Below are positions 7,325 through 17,127 of a DNA stretch of 64,000 nt, piece by piece. Origin of the DNA: Duganella sp. BuS-21 (lineage in GTDB: Bacteria; Pseudomonadota; Gammaproteobacteria; Burkholderiales; Burkholderiaceae_D); contig CP097466.1 in assembly GCA_041874725.1 (NCBI GenBank), forward strand, positions 2,852,001 to 2,916,000. The letters run 5' to 3'. A program made the position numbers and the translations under genes. Position 1 is the stretch's first letter. Each line of letters starts with the position of its first letter. The notes beneath the pieces were generated by a model. The model was given only the letters and a program-made list of their open reading frames with translations, did not search any database and was not told the origin of the DNA.

Positions 7325-10303
7325 ATGATGATTACGCGCGGATCCGAGTGGCATCGCTGGGAACCCCATATTCACGGACCTGGTACCGTGCTAAACAACC
7401 AGTTTGGAGGGGACGATTCCTGGGACCCCTATCTGGACGCCTTAGAGGCCTGCTCGCCGGTGATCGAGGCTCTTGCCGTGACCGACTACTACACTACGGA
7501 TACATATGAGGAAGTTGTCCGCCAAAAGGCCGCTGGTCGGTTACCCCAAGTCAAGCTCCTGTTCCCTAACATCGAGCTGCGACTCGACGTTGCCGCTAAG
7601 ACGGGCTTTGTGAACCTGCACCTCCTCGTCAGCCCACAGGATCCCGAGCATGTCGAGGAAATCAAGCGATTTCTTTCGCGATTGCAGTTCAACGCGTTCG
7701 ATGACAGATTTGACTGTACAAAATCGGACTTAATTCGCCTCGGGAAAGCTGCTAAGAGCTCGATAAAGGAGGATAGGCCTGCGCTCGCGCATGGGGCCAC
7801 TCAGTTTAAGGTCAACTTCGATTCACTTCGTAAGGCGTTCAAGGAGAGTGCCTGGGCGAAAAACAACATTTTGATCGCCATCGCTGGCGGAGAAGGTGAT
7901 GGTACATCCGGTGTGCGCCAGGCGGCTGACCAGACCATCAGGCAAGAACTTGAGAAATTCTCCCACGTCATATTCGCGAGCAGCGCAGCACAGCGAGAGT
8001 TTTGGCTGGGCAAGCGCATAGTCAGCGTCGAGCAGCTCCATGATAGATATGGCGGCTGCAAGCCGTGCCTGCATGGGAGCGATGCACACGACTTGGCGAC
8101 TATTGGACAGCCGGAGGATGACCGGTTTTCTTGGCTCAAGGGCGCATTAACCTTCGATGCCCTCCGGCAGGCATGCATCGATCCTGAAGGGCGTGCTTAT
8201 GTGGGGCGTGAGCCACCAAGGGGCGCGATGCCTTCGCAGGTGATATCCGACGTGCAAATCTTGGACGCCTCATGGGCAGTCACGAATTCGGTACCGCTGA
8301 ACCCAGGCTTGGTAGCGATCATCGGCGCGCGCGGCTCGGGCAAGACCGCGCTGGCAGACGTGATCGCAGCTGGATGCGACGCCATCTCCGAGGCAGCGTG
8401 GAATGTGGACGGCGACATCAGCCCGTCATTCTTAGTTCGTGCGCGGCCGCTGATCGGCGACGCGATGGCCGAACTCACATGGGGAGGAGGCGGAAAGTCA
8501 AGCTGTCACCTCGATGGTCGAGATGTTATCGATGTTTTGGCCTACCCTCGCGCGCGATACCTATCCCAACAATTCGTTGAGGAACTTTGCTCTTCAAAAG
8601 GAGCCTCGGAGGGGCTGGTACGGGAGATAGAGCGTGTGATTTTCGAGGCGCATGCAGCTAAGGGACAAGAGGGGGCATACAGCTTCGAGGAACTTCGCGA
8701 CCAAAAGACGGCTCGGTTCCGGCAAGCACGCCGCATGGAATCAGAGGCTATCGCGGCATCGTCAGACCGCATTGCGGATGAGCTTGAAAAGGAGGCGATC
8801 ATTGGTAGTCTGACTAACCAGGTTGCAGCTAAAGAGAAGTTGATTGCCGACTACACGCTGGATTTGGCAAAGCTCGTGGTCAAGGGAGCCGAAGCGCAGG
8901 TTCAGCGACATACCGATCTCACCGAAGCGGCTGAGGCGCTAACGACGCGTACAAATACGCTGGCCAGCCAGCGCAGAAGCTATGGGGCGTTGCAAGATGA
9001 AGTCAAGAACACGCGGGCGGCGAAGGCCCCGGAGATGCTGCGACAGGCAATCGCGCGTCATCCAAGTAGTGGCCTCAATCCCCAGCAGTGGAATGACTTT
9101 CTCCTTGTCTATCAAGGCAACGTCGACACGGCACTCAGCGGTTACATCGCGTGGGTAGACCAGGAGCTTGCGAACCTTAACGGCGCTATCCCAGCCGAGC
9201 GGGATCCAAATGTACCACTGATACCTGCGGACGCGGACTTAAAGACAATTCAACTTGCCGTGCTGAAAGCGGAGATGGCTCGGCTTGAAAAGCGCATAGG
9301 CGCAGATACTGTTATACGTAACCAGTACACGACGCTGTCAAAGAAGATATCGACCGAGAAAGCCGGCCTTCAAGCATTGAAGACGCGACTGGAAGACGCG
9401 AAGGGTGCGGCGGAGCGACGCAAGGTCTTACAGCAAGAACGGGATGCAGCCTATGGTCGGCTGTTTGAAGCGCTGGTCAAGGAACAGAACGCGCTGACCG
9501 AGCTGTATGCGCCGCTCATGGAGCGGCTTTCCTCCATGGACGGTACGTTGAAAAAGCTTAGCTTTAAAGTCTCGCGGACCGTTGATGTAGTAGCGTGGGC
9601 AAATATCGGTGAGGACAACTTGATTGATTGCCGCAAAGCCGGCGAATTCTACGGGCGCGGATCATTGGAAAAGCTGGTGCGTGCCAAACTCCAGCCGTCA
9701 TGGCAGGATGGCAGCGCCGAAGAGGTGCAAACGGCCATGAGCGAGTTTATCGGGACTCATTTCAAGGGGCTGCGGGCCCATGCGCCGCACGCTCCGGCCG
9801 AGCAGGTGGCCTTCAGAGATTGGTCAAAGCGCTTTGCGCATTGGATCTTTAGCACGGATCACATCTCGGTAAAGTACGAGATTCTGTATGACGGCATCGA
9901 CATACGAAAACTTTCGCCTGGTACTCGCGGCATTGTGCTTCTGCTTCTCTACCTAGCGTTGGATGATGCCGATGACCGACCGTTGATCATCGATCAACCT
10001 GAAGAGAACCTGGATCCGAAATCGGTCTTCGATGAGTTAGTTTCACTTTTCATTGCGGTCAAGTCCAAGCGCCAAGTAATCATGGTCACGCATAACGCAA
10101 ACTTGGTGATCAACACCGATGCGGACCAAATCATCGTGGCCAGCGCCGGCCCGCCTGAGGGGGGCGGGCTTCCGTCTTTTACGTATTCCGCTGGTGGTTT
10201 AGAAGACGCTGAAATCCGCAAGGTGGTCTGCGATATTCTCGAAGGAGGCGAAAAGGCGTACCGAGAGCGCGCGCGTCGATTACGAGTTCGCCTTGAGAGG
10301 TAG
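7325..10303 (+). CDS. TrlF-family protein: PHP phosphoesterase domain fused to an SMC-like ATPase
   Basis: The product is about 992 aa. The N-terminal third is a PHP-type metal-dependent phosphoesterase: the HxH motif in WEPHIHGPGT near residue 16, DYYTTDTY near 60 and the late HGSDAHDL near 252. Next comes an ABC/SMC-type ATPase with Walker A IGARGSGKTAL near 338, a long coiled coil (about 450-760), and a signature plus Walker B LSPGTRGIVLLLLY / PLIIDQPEENLD near 865-895, ending with the switch His in VTHNANL. This architecture is the TrlF family, often found in defence islands; its biochemical target is not known to me. The AGGAGG at 7318-7323 leaves almost no spacer to the ATG at 7325, so the ATG at 7328 may be the true start. 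It stands alone between two other defence modules. Confidence 0.8.
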   Translation: MMITRGSEWHRWEPHIHGPGTVLNNQFGGDDSWDPYLDALEACSPVIEALAVTDYYTTDTYEEVVRQKAAGRLPQVKLLFPNIELRLDVAAKTGFVNLHLLVSPQDPEHVEEIKRFLSRLQFNAFDDRFDCTKSDLIRLGKAAKSSIKEDRPALAHGATQFKVNFDSLRKAFKESAWAKNNILIAIAGGEGDGTSGVRQAADQTIRQELEKFSHVIFASSAAQREFWLGKRIVSVEQLHDRYGGCKPCLHGSDAHDLATIGQPEDDRFSWLKGALTFDALRQACIDPEGRAYVGREPPRGAMPSQVISDVQILDASWAVTNSVPLNPGLVAIIGARGSGKTALADVIAAGCDAISEAAWNVDGDISPSFLVRARPLIGDAMAELTWGGGGKSSCHLDGRDVIDVLAYPRARYLSQQFVEELCSSKGASEGLVREIERVIFEAHAAKGQEGAYSFEELRDQKTARFRQARRMESEAIAASSDRIADELEKEAIIGSLTNQVAAKEKLIADYTLDLAKLVVKGAEAQVQRHTDLTEAAEALTTRTNTLASQRRSYGALQDEVKNTRAAKAPEMLRQAIARHPSSGLNPQQWNDFLLVYQGNVDTALSGYIAWVDQELANLNGAIPAERDPNVPLIPADADLKTIQLAVLKAEMARLEKRIGADTVIRNQYTTLSKKISTEKAGLQALKTRLEDAKGAAERRKVLQQERDAAYGRLFEALVKEQNALTELYAPLMERLSSMDGTLKKLSFKVSRTVDVVAWANIGEDNLIDCRKAGEFYGRGSLEKLVRAKLQPSWQDGSAEEVQTAMSEFIGTHFKGLRAHAPHAPAEQVAFRDWSKRFAHWIFSTDHISVKYEILYDGIDIRKLSPGTRGIVLLLLYLALDDADDRPLIIDQPEENLDPKSVFDELVSLFIAVKSKRQVIMVTHNANLVINTDADQIIVASAGPPEGGGLPSFTYSAGGLEDAEIRKVVCDILEGGEKAYRERARRLRVRLER

Positions 10304-10727
10304 CGTCTTCGAGTCTAGCTTGAGCCGTACAGGGGCTGTCTAGCGCGACCTCGTACGGCGCTCCATTCAGTAAAATGAGATTCGTTTGACGTTAGTCGAA
10401 AGTCGCTAACTAGCGAAAAGCCACCATTATCGATAGTCAGCCATGCACCTCAAACGCCCCATACCGACTATGGCGCACGCTGGAATTAGGTTCCATACCG
10501 TCGAGGTGAAACGTCATGAAGCGGTACGTAAAGAGTAGTAGTTGGTCCTTGAAGCAAAGGTTGCTTGTGCAAGACGGCCTATGGGTAAATCGACGCAAGC
10601 TGATATCTCAGCCTTAGGCATTGCTCGCAAGCACTTGGATTACGTTAAACTATAGGCAAGCCTACAGAATACTTCGGGTATTTGCTCGGCGTTCGCATTC
10701 AACTGAAAAATCGAGGTAGAAATCAAC
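10304..10727. other. Gene-free stretch upstream of the NERD/kinase/helicase gene
   Basis: I see no gene, RNA or transposase remnant in these 424 bp; short frames here are broken by stops on both strands. GC is lower than in the flanks. The 3' part presumably holds the promoter of the next gene, but no convincing -35/-10 pair was found. A GAGG at 10713-10716 is the likely ribosome binding site for the TTG at 10728. Confidence 0.6.
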
Positions 10728-13700
10728 TTGGACATCGAAATCTGGGACGGCGGTCTACAAGAAGAAGAGATCGAAGCAATCGAGAAAATCAAGATCGCCT
10801 TCACGGACGTTCCTTCTGAGGGCAAGTCGCCTAGCCGGGGTGGTTCGCTACGGGATCAACTTCAAAGCAAGATTGCGCGTAATGGTATGTACCCTTGGAA
10901 GGGCTACGCGGGCTTCCGGTTTGTTGACGCCAAGGGCAAGGAGGGGGAGTTCGACCTAGTGATCGTTACGCACTGTAACGTCATTATTGTCGAATTGAAG
11001 GATTGGAACCATGCACCGGTCACGTCGCGCAATGACATCTGGTTCAAAGGTGATAAGAACATGGGGCGGTCGCCTGTCTCAGTCACCCGGAACAAGAAAT
11101 TTTTATTGGAAAATAAACTAAAGCGGCTTTCATCCCGATTTACCAATAAGAACTACGCCCCCCGCGTATATTTTTTCGTCGTCATGACCGGAAACGCGGA
11201 TTTCACTCGACTTCCGGAAGTGGATTTGCAGCATACCAAGTCTTTGACGGAATTCTTGAAGTTTTCGGACAAGGGGCACTTCAACGATTTCTTCCGTCCA
11301 CACCCCGATGCGCAAGTGCTGAATCAGGACTTTTCGATCTTCGATGAATTATTCCTAAGCTCTAATATCGGACCGAAGGCATTGAAAATCGGCGGCTATA
11401 GCGCGGTCGAGGAAATATTTGAGCACCCCAAACACATCTACAAGGAGTATTTGGCAACTTCCGAGCTTTCAAAAACCACCGGGGCGCTGCTCCGTGTCTG
11501 GAATTTCAAGAAAGTTGAAGGCAATAAGTCCTTTACTCCTCAGGGTCGGGCCGAGATTGTTTCGCGCGAGCGCGAGGTACTGCAGTTTATTAACCATCAA
11601 AACCGTGACCTGTATCACCATTGCCTCCGTTCGCTCACCAGTTTCGAGAAGGATGAAGTTACATCGCAGTACAGCGAAGTTTATGAGCTCCCACCGGGAC
11701 ACGTGAGGTTCAATGAATTCGTTGGCAAGTACGGGCCGGCGCTACACGCGACCGACCGGCTGAACCTGGCTAAGCTACTGCTTGCAAAATTTAGCGACCT
11801 GCACGAAATCAGGATTGCCCACCGCGACATCGCCGACCATAGCCTCTGGCTGTCGCCGTCCAAGGAAATAGCCCTTTCCAGCTTTATCTCGGCTTACCAC
11901 CAGCCGATCGGCACGGTTGGGGATTACCGCAGCAGTCTATCGGTTGGTGCCGTTGAGGTGAAGGAAATGCTCGACGGTGTGTCGTTGACTCCATTTCAGC
12001 AGGACGTTCATGCTCTCGGGCTCGTCTGTTGGCACCTGCTGAATGGGCAGCGAATGTCTCCCAAGAGCTTAGCGAGTGTCCAAGACGCCATGCTGGCAAG
12101 CAGCGAGTGGTATGCCGGCGTGTTGCTCAATGCCGTAACTGCAAAGTTCAAGGATGCGGAGACATTCTTCGATGCGCTAATGCGCGCCGAGCCCCAGAAA
12201 GAAATCGCTCCGACCTTTGATGAAAGTGAGTTGGACGTCTACCGCCGTCCGATCAATCACTCTCGTCAGTATCGGGAGGACGGCGATTTCCTGCGCGAGA
12301 CGACTGACAAGGAAGTCTACCTCTCAGGTGGCAAATTGGTTAAAGCCTGGCTGAACGTCGGGGGCGAAGGAAGCGACCCTGTCGTCAATTTCCGCGTGCT
12401 GTCGTTTTTAAAGCGGGTTGATAAACTTGCGGCCGTCAACCCAGTATACCTGGCCCGGATTCTCGAGTACGGCCTCGCATCCAAGTCGTCTAGTCTGTAT
12501 CTGGTGACAGATTTCATCGACGGAACGACTTGGGCAGAGGCAGTAGTCCAAGACGCAAAAAAAATGGACATCATTGGCAAACTGGCGTCTGCCGTCGAGC
12601 ACCTTCATGGGCTTGGAATTTCCCATGGCGACATCCATCCCGGCAATGTCATGCTCGGAGGAGAGGGCAGCGTTTACCTGATCGACGTCCCGGACTTCTC
12701 ACCTGACACGGCGGAGGTCAAAAACCAGCAGTACAGCCCTGAGCAGGTTGATGGGTGCTCGTCATTCCAGCGCGACATTTTCGCCGTGATTAAAATGTCC
12801 AGCGAGTTGCTTGGGATCGCGTGGGGGGAGGAATCCAACGCATACCCCGTGCTCGCCGGTGCAATTAGCGCGGAACTGGAAGATGTCGAGTTCGGCTTCA
12901 AAGACCTAGGCCGTTTCAAAAAGGCGCTAACGCGGGGCGCAGACGCAGAGGCACAGCAGCTTGTCGATGTTGCTGTGCCCAATGTCGACGGCATAATCAC
13001 GATCTTGCCCGACAACGGCCGCCTGTATGTTAAGGTCGAAGCATCCTTGAAAGACGCGGGCGAAGTGATGGTGACCTTTAGCGGTATTGGTGGGACGTTC
13101 TCGGCGTTCTACAACAAGGACCAGCGCTGCTTCTTGGGAGGATATCCGCCCCATGTACGTTCCAGCGTCCATTTCAGGGAAGCCCAGGAAAGCCAGCTCG
13201 AAATAGGTACCGCAATCCGCATCACGGCGGGTCGTCCTGCCCAACTATCCGAATTGTCTGAGCTTCTCCGCAATGACGAAGCGTTCGAACGGGCAATCGA
13301 AATACTCCAGGAATCGCAGCCCAAAGCCGTTGATGCTGAACTGAGCCAACAAGTTCAGGAAGCATTCGACCGAGCCGGAGATCCGCAGGACACGGAGAGT
13401 ACTGAACTTTCAGTCGAAATTTCGACGCCGGCACTGTGGCGGGCAATTCTTGACACGGAGACAGAATCCAGTCCGCATGTTGAGTTGAACGGGACGGCGT
13501 TAGCACCTACCGATGCGGATGGAGAACTCATCCTTCCGTACGAAGCGGACATCGACCCGCTGGGTTCATTCGCAAGCACGGACGAGGTCGAAGCACTCCT
13601 GATTGACCAAGATGGAAACGAGAAAAACCTCGGTGAGGTCTCACTCAAGAAATCCGCGCTGAACGAGGTGAGATTGACCAGGATCAGGTCTGCCGCCCGC

Positions 13701-15680
13701 AGCCTCGGTGATGGCGACACCATCTTCTTCCGGACTAAGCAGGATCGCGCATCCTACCGGAAGCGGAAAGTCGCCCTGGAAAGGCTGCTGGACCGGGAAG
13801 GAGTCGTGCGAGACCTACTTGACTTGTTCGACCCTGGGTGTCGAACGGCAGCGACGAGGTATGACATTGACGTCACCGACACGGATTTCGCAAGGTACGA
13901 CCGAGAAGACCAGCACGGAAACAAGATCAGCCTGAACGAGCAACAGCGCGAAGCTTTCAAGAAGCTGCTCAATTTTGGCCCGCTGTCCCTTTTGCAGGGG
14001 CCGCCTGGTACGGGAAAAACGGAGTTTATCGCCGCCTTCGTGCACTTCCTGGTCGAGAAACTGAATGTGAGACGTATTCTTCTAGTGAGTCAGTCTCATG
14101 AAGCTGTGAACACCGCAGCGGAACGCATCCGGAAGCACTGCGCAAGGCTCGGTACGTCGCTAGAAGTAGTAAGGTTCAGCAACCGAGAGGGCGCGGTATC
14201 CAATGGACTCAAAGATGTCTATTCCCATGCCATCACGGCTGAAAAGCGGGAATTATTCAATGCCGAGTACCGCTACCGCGTCGCGGCCCTTTCGGATGCG
14301 CTTGGGCTCGAGGCTGAGTTCATCTCGAAGGTGGTCGATGCTGAGCTGAAGCTGTTCAAGCAAATTGACCACCTTGAATCCTTGCTTGCGCGCCTCGCTG
14401 GCATTGACGACAAGGAAGACATTAAATCTCTCAAGATGATTGTGGCCGAGCTGGACGAGACCATCCGCGCGAAGCTATCGGCAGACTACGGTATCACCCT
14501 GCCGAGGGAATCCAAGCTCTCGGACGCTAAGACTATACTGCTGTCACAGTTTTGCGCAGAACACGGCGTGCGCCCTAACGAGGCGAGAAGAGTGCGCGCG
14601 CTGGCTAAGATTTCCGGGGATATGCGGGATGCCCTCTCAGCTGAGAGAGTCAACTGCGATGAGTTCTACGCGCGTTCAAGGCAGCTTGTCACGGGCACTT
14701 GCGTCGGCATTGGGCAGGGACACATCGGAATTCACGACAACGTTTATGACTTTGTGATTATCGACGAGGCAGCGCGCTCCATCTCCAGCGAACTGGCGAT
14801 CGCAATGCAATCTGCGAAGCGCGTGCTGTTGGTAGGTGACCACCTGCAGTTGCCGCCGCTGTATTCCGATGCACACAAGACGGCCCTTGCGCGACGCCTG
14901 GGCATCAATGATAAGAACACGGAACTTGATGTTGTACTGCGAAGCGACTTTGCGCGGGCATTCAATTCCGAATACGGCAGCCAAACCAGTGCCGCCCTGC
15001 TGACCCAGTATCGCATGGCTCCGCCCATCGGCAACTTGGTGTCGACTACGTTCTACGGCGGGAAACTGTACAACGGTGCTCGGGCAATTCCCGACCTCTA
15101 CCAGCACTCGCCAGAAGCGCTCAGGTCAGCTGTAACTTGGCTCGACACCTCGCCGCTCGGAGGGCGTGCGTATCACCAGAGCGACCGCGGAGTAAGTATC
15201 TACAACCGGTGCGAAGCCGAGCAGGTCATCGAAGTCCTCAAACAGATTTCATTGAACGGCCCGTTCCTCGCCAGCCTTTGCGAGCTCAAGGATAAGGAGG
15301 ACGCACTTGTCGGCGTCATCTGCATGTATGCGGAACAAAAGCGGTTGATCCGGCAGAAGTTCAACCAAGAGATCTGGACAGATGGCTTCAAGGAACTGGT
15401 GAAGATCGATACTGTCGACAGTTACCAAGGCAAAGAGAACAGGATCATCATTCTGAGTCTTACACGTTCTGATAAAGCCCGGACGCCCGGCTTTCTGCGG
15501 ACGCCGAACCGGATCAATGTCGCGATGTCGCGCGCAATGGACAGGTTGCTAATTATCGGCAATGCCGACATGTGGAGCAATCATAACAAGGACAAGCCGC
15601 TCGGTCAGGTTGTTTCCTACATGAGCGGTATGGGCGAGGGAGCCGGATATCGGTTCGTGCCCGCACTAAAGAAGCACTAA
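10728..15680 (+). CDS. Large putative defence protein: NERD nuclease + two kinase-like domains + SF1 (Dna2/Upf1-type) helicase
   Basis: The product is 1650 aa from a TTG start (GAGG 11 bp upstream). Domains in order: a NERD nuclease-like domain (about 45-165) with GEFDLVIVTHCNVIIVELKD, the D...ExK pattern near residues 75-90; a degenerate protein-kinase domain (about 240-480) with HRDIADHSLW near 364 but no Asn and no DFG; a second kinase domain (about 515-720) keeping HGDIHPGN near 630 and an Asp in LIDVPD near 650; a linker; and an SF1 helicase with Walker A LQGPPGTGKTEF near 1090, motif II IIDEAARS near 1343, GDHLQLPP near 1370, QYRMAPP near 1427, VDSYQGKENRIIILSL near 1562 and NVAMSRA near 1596. 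Kinase plus COG1112-type helicase recalls MkoA of type I Mokosh, and NERD plus kinase recalls PglW of BREX type 2. The next gene begins 1 bp after the stop. Confidence 0.78.
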   Translation: MDIEIWDGGLQEEEIEAIEKIKIAFTDVPSEGKSPSRGGSLRDQLQSKIARNGMYPWKGYAGFRFVDAKGKEGEFDLVIVTHCNVIIVELKDWNHAPVTSRNDIWFKGDKNMGRSPVSVTRNKKFLLENKLKRLSSRFTNKNYAPRVYFFVVMTGNADFTRLPEVDLQHTKSLTEFLKFSDKGHFNDFFRPHPDAQVLNQDFSIFDELFLSSNIGPKALKIGGYSAVEEIFEHPKHIYKEYLATSELSKTTGALLRVWNFKKVEGNKSFTPQGRAEIVSREREVLQFINHQNRDLYHHCLRSLTSFEKDEVTSQYSEVYELPPGHVRFNEFVGKYGPALHATDRLNLAKLLLAKFSDLHEIRIAHRDIADHSLWLSPSKEIALSSFISAYHQPIGTVGDYRSSLSVGAVEVKEMLDGVSLTPFQQDVHALGLVCWHLLNGQRMSPKSLASVQDAMLASSEWYAGVLLNAVTAKFKDAETFFDALMRAEPQKEIAPTFDESELDVYRRPINHSRQYREDGDFLRETTDKEVYLSGGKLVKAWLNVGGEGSDPVVNFRVLSFLKRVDKLAAVNPVYLARILEYGLASKSSSLYLVTDFIDGTTWAEAVVQDAKKMDIIGKLASAVEHLHGLGISHGDIHPGNVMLGGEGSVYLIDVPDFSPDTAEVKNQQYSPEQVDGCSSFQRDIFAVIKMSSELLGIAWGEESNAYPVLAGAISAELEDVEFGFKDLGRFKKALTRGADAEAQQLVDVAVPNVDGIITILPDNGRLYVKVEASLKDAGEVMVTFSGIGGTFSAFYNKDQRCFLGGYPPHVRSSVHFREAQESQLEIGTAIRITAGRPAQLSELSELLRNDEAFERAIEILQESQPKAVDAELSQQVQEAFDRAGDPQDTESTELSVEISTPALWRAILDTETESSPHVELNGTALAPTDADGELILPYEADIDPLGSFASTDEVEALLIDQDGNEKNLGEVSLKKSALNEVRLTRIRSAARSLGDGDTIFFRTKQDRASYRKRKVALERLLDREGVVRDLLDLFDPGCRTAATRYDIDVTDTDFARYDREDQHGNKISLNEQQREAFKKLLNFGPLSLLQGPPGTGKTEFIAAFVHFLVEKLNVRRILLVSQSHEAVNTAAERIRKHCARLGTSLEVVRFSNREGAVSNGLKDVYSHAITAEKRELFNAEYRYRVAALSDALGLEAEFISKVVDAELKLFKQIDHLESLLARLAGIDDKEDIKSLKMIVAELDETIRAKLSADYGITLPRESKLSDAKTILLSQFCAEHGVRPNEARRVRALAKISGDMRDALSAERVNCDEFYARSRQLVTGTCVGIGQGHIGIHDNVYDFVIIDEAARSISSELAIAMQSAKRVLLVGDHLQLPPLYSDAHKTALARRLGINDKNTELDVVLRSDFARAFNSEYGSQTSAALLTQYRMAPPIGNLVSTTFYGGKLYNGARAIPDLYQHSPEALRSAVTWLDTSPLGGRAYHQSDRGVSIYNRCEAEQVIEVLKQISLNGPFLASLCELKDKEDALVGVICMYAEQKRLIRQKFNQEIWTDGFKELVKIDTVDSYQGKENRIIILSLTRSDKARTPGFLRTPNRINVAMSRAMDRLLIIGNADMWSNHNKDKPLGQVVSYMSGMGEGAGYRFVPALKKH

Positions 15681-15681
15681 G

Positions 15682-17127
15682 GTGGCCACATTGGAAAACA
15701 AAACGACTTATTGTGAGATAGATTTTCTGTTGCCGGCCCAGCGCTTCAGCATCAGTTTTTCGTACATCACCCAGAAAGGCTTACCCTTCGTCCGCGAGTT
15801 CGTCCTGCGCCTGCTCCATATGGCACCGATGACGAAATCGCAGCTTGCCACTTACTTCGGGTTCAGCCGCAACGAAACCGAGGAAGCAATTGCCGATCTG
15901 GTTGACCGGGGAGAGCTAACGCTGTCCGACAGCGGCCGGTTGATGCTTACCGAGAAAGCCGCCGGGTATTTCAACGACATTGGAGAGGCACCACGCCTAT
16001 CCCAACTCCAAGACAGTGGAGCTTTCCTAGCCTTCGATCTGGCAACCTTTACTTGCCTCGGCAAAGACATCCCCCCAGATAAATGGAAGAATGGAATACC
16101 CATCCGGGTGGATGACGAGAACGCGTCAAGAAGCGAGACACTGGCAGAAAAACACTTTCAACGGCAGTTCCATGACATTCTGGATAAGGGGCTGCTTTCA
16201 AAGTCCCTAGTGCAGGACGAGAAAGATTCACTGACCGTGTACACGGTAAATTCGGTCATCAAGATCCGTCAGATGCCGTTCAGGCTTACCGTAAGGTTTC
16301 AGTTGGACGAGGAGGGCCGAAGCGTGGAACGCGAAGACTTCGAGTTGCTTAATAGCTCCGACCAAGTCCACGAAAAAATCACCGTGGAACTTGATCGCCT
16401 GACGCGGCCGAGCAATGTGATGGAAATTGCCAAGGCCATGCTTGAAATTGGGGACGGCGACACGCTCAAGTTGTTCGATTCGAAAAGCAATGCTCTCAAC
16501 CTGCAGTTCCTAGATGATCTCAGGCGGCTTGAGGAAAACAGCGGCAAGCAAAGGACCACATTTGTTGGCCCGATCTATTCGGCCGCGAACTGGGATCTGC
16601 TGCAAAAAGTCTTGGCGCCTATGCTCGCATCTCGAATCAAGAGCAAAGCGGATGCAGGGCAGCCTCGGTTCCTATGGCTGGCACCGAGCGATACGTATTG
16701 GTGCAAAAGCGCACGGCTGTCGGTTGCCCTGAGCGACTTTCTTAACAAGGCAAGCACGAAAGAGAAAAAACTCTATTCGCCCATAGTCTATTTGCCAGTC
16801 TCGGGGAAGGATGACCGAAGGACCGCCAGGCAGTGGGAACATGAGCTTGACCTACATGTGGCTAAGGCGTACGGGCTGGTCGAGGGTTTCCTTGGCGGCA
16901 ATGTAGAGATTTTGCACTTCGATGAGGAGTTTGTCGCTGTCGTGTATCACTTCTCGGTTCCCTCGGTTTACCCGGTGACCTTGCCACTCGGGTTCATGAG
17001 CACCGATAAACAGGTGGTTTCGGAAATAGGTCGCCTCGTCCAGGCGCATGTGGAGGGGAGTGCTGGGTATGAGCGGAAGAATGATTGCGGCCCAATAGCT
17101 AGACTTGGCCGGAGTGAAAAAAATTAA
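15682..17127 (+). CDS. Winged-helix protein of unknown function, partner of the NERD/kinase/helicase protein
   Basis: The GTG start lies 1 bp after the preceding TAA, so the two genes form one unit. The 481-aa product has an N-terminal winged-helix-like segment (about 28-90: VREFVLRLLHMAPMTKSQLA, then FSRNETEEAIADLVDRGELT), a middle beta-rich part, and a C-terminal alpha/beta part (about 290-450) starting TTFVGPIYSAANWDLLQKVL. The C-terminal layout could be a phospholipase-D-like fold, as expected if this were MkoB of a Mokosh system. I see no HxKxxxxD motif, so nuclease activity is not supported by sequence. No signal peptide or membrane segment is present. I do not recognise the protein with certainty. 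Confidence 0.75.
   Translation: MATLENKTTYCEIDFLLPAQRFSISFSYITQKGLPFVREFVLRLLHMAPMTKSQLATYFGFSRNETEEAIADLVDRGELTLSDSGRLMLTEKAAGYFNDIGEAPRLSQLQDSGAFLAFDLATFTCLGKDIPPDKWKNGIPIRVDDENASRSETLAEKHFQRQFHDILDKGLLSKSLVQDEKDSLTVYTVNSVIKIRQMPFRLTVRFQLDEEGRSVEREDFELLNSSDQVHEKITVELDRLTRPSNVMEIAKAMLEIGDGDTLKLFDSKSNALNLQFLDDLRRLEENSGKQRTTFVGPIYSAANWDLLQKVLAPMLASRIKSKADAGQPRFLWLAPSDTYWCKSARLSVALSDFLNKASTKEKKLYSPIVYLPVSGKDDRRTARQWEHELDLHVAKAYGLVEGFLGGNVEILHFDEEFVAVVYHFSVPSVYPVTLPLGFMSTDKQVVSEIGRLVQAHVEGSAGYERKNDCGPIARLGRSEKN

Noticed and set aside
10621..10656. A sigma-70 promoter for the kinase-helicase gene (TTGCTC ... TAAACT)
   Set aside because: The spacing is 19 bp and both hexamers are weak, so I do not report it as a feature.
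10728..15680. Calling the kinase-helicase gene a BREX PglW because a BrxD fragment is nearby
   Set aside because: The BrxD piece lies beyond an att repeat in another remnant, no PglX or PglZ is present, and PglW as I know it lacks the SF1 helicase.
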